This document shows, piece after piece, positions 58,225 to 64,000 of a stretch of DNA of 64,000 nt. Origin of the DNA: Lytechinus variegatus (lineage: Eukaryota > Echinodermata > Echinoidea > Temnopleuroida > Toxopneustidae). The stretch is taken from NCBI RefSeq assembly GCF_018143015.1, contig NC_054756.1, positions 19,427,361 through 19,491,360 on the forward strand. The letters are read 5' to 3'. Both the position numbers and the translations under genes were made by a program. The notes below the pieces were generated by a model. It saw only the letters and a program-made list of their open reading frames with translations, was not told the origin of the DNA and searched no databases. How positions within the stretch are numbered: position 1 is the first letter of the stretch; every line of letters begins with the position of its first letter.

Positions 58225-59835
58225 AACGCAAAGCGCGAGGGGAAATGAACTGATGAAAAAGATACCTGTTAAAGTAGCATTTAACAATCAAATAATGCGA
58301 GCGCGAAGTGCGAGCTGAATCTTTTTGAAATTTTCACCCTAAGAAAGGAAATTCTAAGAATTTTTTAAACTCAAGCAGAATAGGTATATGACTAAACAAT
58401 TAAAGCAAGCCGAAGCGCGAGCGGAAAATTTCTAGATTTAGTCCTATAATATTTATTGAACAAGACACTCATGATTTGTAAATCCTAAAAAAATATGAGT
58501 ATTAATAATGCGAGCGCAAAGCTCGAGCAAAAAAAAATATACGTTTTAAACTGGTACCTGTTAAGAACTGCTTGCACTTAGCCATGAAGGCGTCACATAT
58601 TTCAACAATCAAAAAATGCGAGCGCGAAGCGCGAGCTGAACATTTTTTAAAAGTTTTTCAAAGAAAGAATGGAAATTTTCAATCAGTTTTTGTAATCGTG
58701 AACAGGATAGCTATGTAATTTAACGATTGATGTGAGCGCGAAGTGCGGGCAGAAAAAAAATCGAGATTTAGACCTAAAATGGGCCACTCTGTTCATTTTT
58801 GTAAACCATCAAAAGGATGAGTAATATGGGGTCTTCCTACATTAATAATGCGAGCACAAAGCGCGAGCAGAATTTTTTTTTTTGATATTGTGATCTGAAA
58901 CTTGATAATGATTTAAATTAGAGAACAAGTTGGGTATCTGAATAAACATGCGCGAGCGTATTTCATATTTAGACCTAGAATCTAGGCATTCTAAATACAA
59001 CTTTAATCATGAAAATCATGAAACTTTGATAGTCCGATCTGGAAAAAATAGTCAATTTCAGCTTTTTATTTCTAGCACTTTGTAGAAAATTTGTAAGGTG
59101 CATATGGATCGCACTTAAAAAAGAGCTGATATTATTACTTTGAGTTTTGACATAGGACCGAGACATCCTTAGGACAGTCATCAAATGAAAATGATGACTA
59201 TCTTCCTATTCATCTTGCTAAGCGCGAGATGAAACAAAGGGACAATTTAATTATTAAATTGATATCATATTTATTAATACCTAATGAGGGCGCAAAATCT
59301 GATGATATCATGGCATAAAAACTGGACATTTCACTTTTGTGATTATGAATAGGATGCATCAGTTAATATATTTTTAACCATTAATGCGAGCGCAAGTTCG
59401 CGAGCTATAATTTTTGATAAACTGTCATGAAAAGGGGATTTTCAGTAGTTTGTTGTATAAACAATATTGAAACATAACTCGCCAATCAAATTGCGAGCGT
59501 GCAGCGCGCTAGCTGATGCGCCTTAACAATCAGACCAGGAAAGGGATATTTTGAAAACTTGATGGAATACACGAAAATATAGGTACCTGATAAATCAAAT
59601 TTGCGAGCGCGTAGCGCAAGCAGCAAATTTTAACATTCAAACCATAAAATTGACATTTTTACAGAGCACTTTTTAAAAACCAATTTGTAAATTACACAAA
59701 ATAATGAAAGTTCGATTTCCGAGGTAAAATATGTGTTGTATATTGACTTCCAAACTTGATATTCGAACTCCATATTGAACAAGATATGTAAATCACCTAA
59801 TAGGCAATGCGAGCGCGAAGCGCGAGCGAAAGTTT
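58225..59835 (+). repeat. array of GCGAGCGCGAAGCGCGAGC boxes at ~100-120 bp spacing
   Basis: About twelve copies of the partly palindromic box AATGCGAGCGCGAAGCGCGAGC occur near 58228, 58297, 58412, 58508, 58618, 58733, 58850, 58950, 59383, 59493, 59604 and 59811. The intervening sequence is much more diverged. Further copies are at about 60255, 60590 and 61305, and inverted at 63628 and 63755. Confidence 0.8.
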
Positions 59836-61429
59836 TATAAAGTTGCACGAAAGATTCTTTTTATTTTCCAATTCTTCCCCTCATCTTATTTTATGCCTTC
59901 GTCGTCATTCTCTACCTTTTCTCCTCTCTTTTTCCTCCTTTTTTCCTTCTTCTTTCTTTCCTTTTTTTTCTTTTCTTGCTCCGCCAAGAGGGGGGGGGGG
60001 GGCAGCTCGGCCCCCTGGATCCGCCTATGGGGACAAGGGGCGGGAAAATATGACAAGCAAAAAAAAGTTATCATCGCCAAAGTAAGGTCATCTCGTCCCA
60101 AAATACATGTTTTATTTCGATTTAGAATGATGTATTTCTATGATTATAAAAGACCAAAATAGTAGGGGGACATTTGATATTATGTCCCCCCTACTATTTT
60201 GAGTAGGTGGGACACGTCCCCCTGGGATTTCAGCCCATGATGTAATATCAATGGGAGCGCAAAGCACGAGTGATTTTGGGGGGTTTCAATTTGGTTTAAC
60301 TTCTCACCAGGGTAGGCCCTACTAGAATATTGTGAACGGGAGCTGTAGTTTCTGTACGGTTGGTTTAGTATACCCTCCAATATTATTAATGATAACCTCT
60401 AGGAAATATGCAATGTCGACTAATTATCCTCATCAGTGGCGTATTTATTCAGCATGGGTGCGGGGGGGGGGGGCGAGGGCACCAAGATAAAAAATAAATG
60501 AAATGAGGGGGGGTAGACGTTAAAGAAAATTCTGAGATTTTATTCTTGAAAAACACATTGAGGTATCTCACAAGGCCTAAATAAATAATGAGAACGCGAA
60601 GCGCGATCTGATTTTTAAAAACATTTTTCTTGTATTTCATCCTGAAAGCCTAAGTCAGGGGCGGACCCAGCTTCGGCCAATAGGGGGAGGGGCCATTTTT
60701 TCACCCATATTTTCCCCGATCGGCCGCTCAAAGTTGATTTGTCCAAGTGCGGTAATGTTCGGATTAACGAACCCTTTTTCGTTTTCGGATTAACGAACAT
60801 CGAGGTATAGGCAATTTACGTGTTTCGGAATTACGAACCTTCGGAATAAAGAACCTTCGGAATTACGAAGCTTCGGAATTACGAAGTGTAACCACAATTT
60901 CGAGGGGGCTCGATATGGCGTATCGCATAAAATTAATAAGAAGTTGGCAGTGAGAGAAGTGAGCCAGCAAATATGTTGACACTTTTATTACAAAAATACA
61001 AGGTTGTGATAGATTTTGACATAATATTTGGAAAATAATAGTATATTTCATCCTAATCCCTTTCCTTTTCTCTATATTTTTTCTTATCATTGATTCTCTA
61101 TTTTTTTTGTTGGGGGGGGGGGAAACGCCCATGTCCTAACAGCCATTTCCTAGATTTACTTTATAAGCAACATAAATGTGTTATAATCTCATAAGCCACA
61201 TGCAAGCTAAAAAATAAATTTCATGTATATTGTCCTGAAAATTTAACATTTTCGGCAATGTTTGTGAACCTGAACAGGACGCGTATGTAACTAGATAATT
61301 ACCACGAGCGCGAAGCGCGAGGAGAAATGTTAAATATTATGGACTGGTCGAAAAGTTAGTCATTAAGACGATACATATTTCAACGATTAAACTGAAATTT
61401 TTTGATATTCCAACCTAAAAAGATGAGAT

Positions 61430-61990
61430 TTCAAATCCCCCAATTGGACATTTGACATTCATTTCCATCTCTCTTTTTCTTATCTTTCTTCCCATCTTTC
61501 CCTCTTTTTAATATTGTTCTCTTCCTATTTTTTCTTCTTCTTTTCCTTTCTTTTTTTCTTTCCTTTCCCTCTTCCTCTTTTTTCTCTTTCCCCATTACTT
61601 ATCCCTCTTTCTTTTTCTTTCCTTTCCCCTTTTTTCTCTTTTAATCTTTTTGTTTCTTCTCTCCCTCCCACTTCTACTCTCTCTTTTTATTCTCTTCTTT
61701 TCCCCTCTTCCTCTATCTCTCTTTTTTTATCTTTCTTCTCATCTTCCTCTCTATTTAAATATTCTTCTCTTCCTTCCTCTTCTTTTTCCTCCTTTTCCTT
61801 TCTCCTAGCATTCTTTTCTTCCCTTCCTTTTCTCTCCTCTCTTTTTTCTCTTCTTTCCCCCTGTTCTTCTCCCTTTTTCTTTGTCTTTCCTTTCCCCCTC
61901 TTTCTCTCTTTTCTATTATCTTCTGTTCCCATCTTCCTCTCTCTTTTTATTCTCTCCTTTTCCCCTCTCCCCCTCTTTTTTGAGGGGGGG
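61430..61990. repeat. polypyrimidine tract, ~550 bp
   Basis: Almost only C and T on the plus strand. It reads open for 190 codons of Ser/Phe/Leu but is low-complexity sequence inside the composite hAT unit. Confidence 0.9.
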
Positions 61991-62119
61991 TGGGGGTGGA
62001 TGAGGCAGTTCCCCCTCCTCCCCATGAATCCGCACCTGATAGAACCCCATGGTCTCGTATCATTTGACTTTTGGACCTCTCGATGACATTTGATATATCT
62101 GATCATAATTTTACACGCA

Positions 62120-62294
62120 CTGCGGACTATCAGACCCGCGGTCTATCGGACCCGCGGTCTAACGGACCCGCGGACTATCGGACCCGCGGTCTATCGGACC
62201 CGCGGACTATCGGACCCGAGGTCTAACGGACCCGCGGTCTATCGGACCCGCGGTCTATCGGACCCGCGGACTATCGGACCCGCGGTCTATCGGG
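62120..62294 (+). repeat. 16-bp minisatellite CCCGCGGTCTATCGGA
   Basis: Eleven head-to-tail units of 15-16 bases, alternating CCCGCGGTCTATCGGA, CCCGCGGACTATCGGA and CCCGCGGTCTAACGGA. Each contains the palindrome CCGCGG. Two units occur inverted at 50285-50315. Confidence 0.95.
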
Positions 62295-63200
62295 ATGTCC
62301 CCGTCTTTTTAGGGTTATATATCAATTGGCAGTTGATGTGTTTGCATTTATTGTGAAAGGGATAATGTGCAAAATTTGTTGAAGGGTAAACGGATGGATA
62401 TATCAAATGCTGGAAAGTTTAACTCTTATTCAGGTGCATGTAATAGTCTACATTTCATGAGAATGACTCTTGAAAAAAAGTATACATTTCATGAGAATGA
62501 ATTTTAAGAAAAGTATGCAATCCATGAGAATGAATTTTGAACAATTTTTTTAAAGCCAGTGTTTAACATTGTGGTCAATTGATTTAAAAGAATCAAAATC
62601 TGAGCTGTCACCTGCCTGACCTGTCTAATTATGTTCAGATGGATGAAAAAACATCCAAGAATGCCAAAATATTAAAGTCACACAGTCACTATGAAGATAT
62701 CTACGAAAGTTGTATTTATATTCGCCGATGACAATAATTTTTGGACAGTAGACTTAGTCATTGGAGGTGATATTTTAGATTTTCACTTTTTTGAAGCACT
62801 GAATGATTACTTTGAAGTACAATTTTTTACAGGTTCAATTTTACATGCTCAGATTTTTTTTAACTTTGAAAATGTTATATTATGCCTTTAACCCAAAATT
62901 ATCATGGCATGCTAAAGGCCTGTTTTCAGGGAACACGCAAATGTTTTGCGAACGACGTAAATAGTATACATGTAAAAAATGGCCAGTTCCAACAATTGTA
63001 TTTTATGCGGGCAAGAAAATGTGCAGAATTTTGAACCATTAAAAACTTTGCCTTCAGGAACCATTACAGAACATCATTGTGTAATGTTCCTTATAATATG
63101 CATATGTTAATTTTCAATATCTATATCTTTGACATGTTAGGTGCTTCATGCCTATTAATAGTGGCCCTATGTGTTTCTTAGATCCTACATATGGAGTCTG
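62295..63200. other. no gene recognised
   Basis: AT-rich. The short repeat CATGAGAATGA(A/C) occurs three times at 62456-62540. An open stretch at 62691-62891 has no recognisable features. Confidence 0.4.
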
Positions 63201-63221
63201 GATGAACCCCCAAATGGAGTC

Positions 63222-63398
63222 ATGACGACTCTCCAGGGGAGTTGAGGTGGGAGTCCAGCAAACGGTTGACTCTATGTCAAAATTAACTCTATGTTGGGAG
63301 TCACCTGACTCCCAACATAGAGTTAATTTTGACATAGAGTCAACCGTTCGCTGGACTCCCATTTGGGAGTCACCTCAACTCCCCTGGGGAGTCATATA
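63222..63398. repeat. near-perfect palindrome, ~175 bp
   Basis: Two arms of about 80-90 bases meet at TGGGAGTCA-CC-TGACTCCCA, centred on 63304/63305. Differences are one mismatch (GCAAACGG versus GCGAACGG) and a 12-base insertion in the right arm. A short GGGAGTC motif is also repeated within the arms. Confidence 0.9.
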
Positions 63399-63507
63399 TG
63401 TTGTGTGAATCGGTCAGGCGTTTCATATCCGTTTAATGGCGCTGTCCTTAAAATGTCTCTATAAGGTCAATATACCTGGTCACTGAGCGACTCAAAATTT
63501 TGGCTGG

Positions 63508-63860
63508 TGCCCCCCCCCCCATGCCGTGACCCACGGTACGCCACTGGTATCATGATAATGGCTAACTGCAAATCGCCCTTAACAGGTCCCTTTTCGACAA
63601 GGCCAGAACGCATTATACAAATTTCTGCTCGCGCTTCGCGCTTGCAGTAATTATCTAGTTACATACGCATCTTCTTCAGGTTTAAAAACATTGCCCAGAA
63701 TGTTCAACTAACTATTCAGGACAAAATACACGAAATTTCAAAATTGTTTAACTCGCACTTCGCCATGTTCGCGCTCACACTATATTTATAGGGCTTATGA
63801 AATTATTACAAATTTAGCGTTATGTTGTTATAAGAATAAAGCTAAGAAATTACTGTTAGG
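63508..63860 (-). mobile_element. hAT-like element fragment, inverted
   Basis: The edge near 63545 reads on the minus strand CAGTGGCGTACCGTGGGTCA, a hAT-like end as at 44733. Inverted GCGCGAAGCGCGAGC boxes follow at 63628 and 63755. Confidence 0.4.
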
Positions 63861-63879
63861 ACATGGGCATCTTGCCCCC

Positions 63880-64000
63880 TGTTACACCCACAAATGTAAT
63901 AATCGCCCACAAATGTAATAACGCCCACAAATGTAATAACACTTTACCCACAAATGTAATAACGCCCACAAATGTAATAACACTTTACCCACAAATGTAA
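63880..64000 (+). repeat. tandem repeat CCCACAAATGTAATAAC, runs off the window
   Basis: Six copies of CCCACAAATGTAATAA separated alternately by short (CG, TCG) or longer (CACTTTA) spacers, so a higher-order unit of about 41 bases is emerging. The array continues past 64000. Confidence 0.9.

Larger units (their letters stand above)
58017..62038. mobile_element. composite hAT-like unit, 4.0 kb, 8-bp target duplication
   Basis: The outer ends CAGTCGCGGATCCAGG and (inverted) CAGGTGCGGATTCATGG are hAT-like. ATAGAACC flanks both (58009-58016 and 62039-62046), and an empty relative of the target is at 50285-50510. Inside are two further ends: CCCCCTGGATCCGCC near 60012 (right-type) and CAGGGGCGGACCCAGC at 60657 (left-type). 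The unit therefore looks like two related elements (58017 to about 60025 and 60657-62038) that moved together, or one element derived from a fusion. No transposase is visible. Confidence 0.75.

Noticed and set aside
58225-59835. Evenly spaced short palindromic boxes as a CRISPR array
   Set aside because: The genome is animal, the spacers are diverged relatives of one another rather than unique, and the period is about 110 bases; it is an old tandem repeat.
59886-60162. Three overlapping short open frames
   Set aside because: Pyrimidine-rich and G-run sequence at an internal element end; composition explains the openness.
61514-62086. 190-codon Ser/Phe/Leu open frame and its antisense partner
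   Set aside because: Low-complexity polypyrimidine tract inside a mobile element.
62691-62891. 66-codon open frame
   Set aside because: No homology, no splice or promoter context, length expected by chance in AT-rich DNA.

Overview
The window reads as animal (metazoan) nuclear DNA. It is AT-rich, its genes are split by kilobase introns, and it is crowded with short and nested mobile elements. The dispersed box GCGAGCGCGAAGCGCGAGC, the many hAT/MITE ends with G or C runs, and the mix of CR1-like, Penelope-like, P-like (THAP) and hAT elements suggest an echinoderm, most likely a sea urchin. That assignment is an inference; no species marker is present.

Three host genes are supported. (1) Plus strand, about 1.1-12.4 kb: the 3' part of a gene for a single-pass membrane protein. 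A TM exon is followed by an acidic tail exon, several small phase-0 proline-rich exons, and a 2.2-kb exon with four ~80-residue Lys/Ala-rich repeats, then a terminal exon. (2) Minus strand, 28.2-30.0 kb: choline dehydrogenase (CHDH), nearly all in one exon. (3) Minus strand, 34.1-41.2 kb: a receptor-like protein with WSC, two sushi (CCP) domains, a Thr/Ser-rich stalk, a TM helix and a Tyr-motif cytoplasmic tail. Its extracellular exons are all phase 1. A candidate signal-peptide exon lies at 57.0 kb.

Mobile DNA fills much of the rest. At 19.8-27.05 kb lies a young, apparently non-autonomous LTR element with nearly identical ~281-bp LTRs and one Ser/Arg-rich coding region. At 34.5-35.5 kb a Tc1/mariner-type element sits in an AGT satellite. 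At 42.1-43.6 kb is a broken CR1-like LINE. At 44.3-46.9 kb two Penelope-like 3' ends lie head-to-head, split by a 1.76-kb hAT element with 8-bp target duplications. At 47.3-50.0 kb is a decayed P/THAP9-like transposon, itself split by two nested inverted-repeat elements. At 51.3-52.6 kb is an SGNH-hydrolase fossil. At 58.0-62.0 kb is a 4-kb composite hAT unit with an 8-bp target duplication, whose empty-site relative sits at 50.3-50.5 kb in this same window. The right end holds a 16-bp minisatellite, a near-perfect ~175-bp palindrome and the start of a tandem array.

The host genes share no visible pathway: CHDH is metabolic (choline to betaine aldehyde, mitochondrial) and the other two are membrane proteins. 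No RNA genes or CRISPR arrays were recognised.
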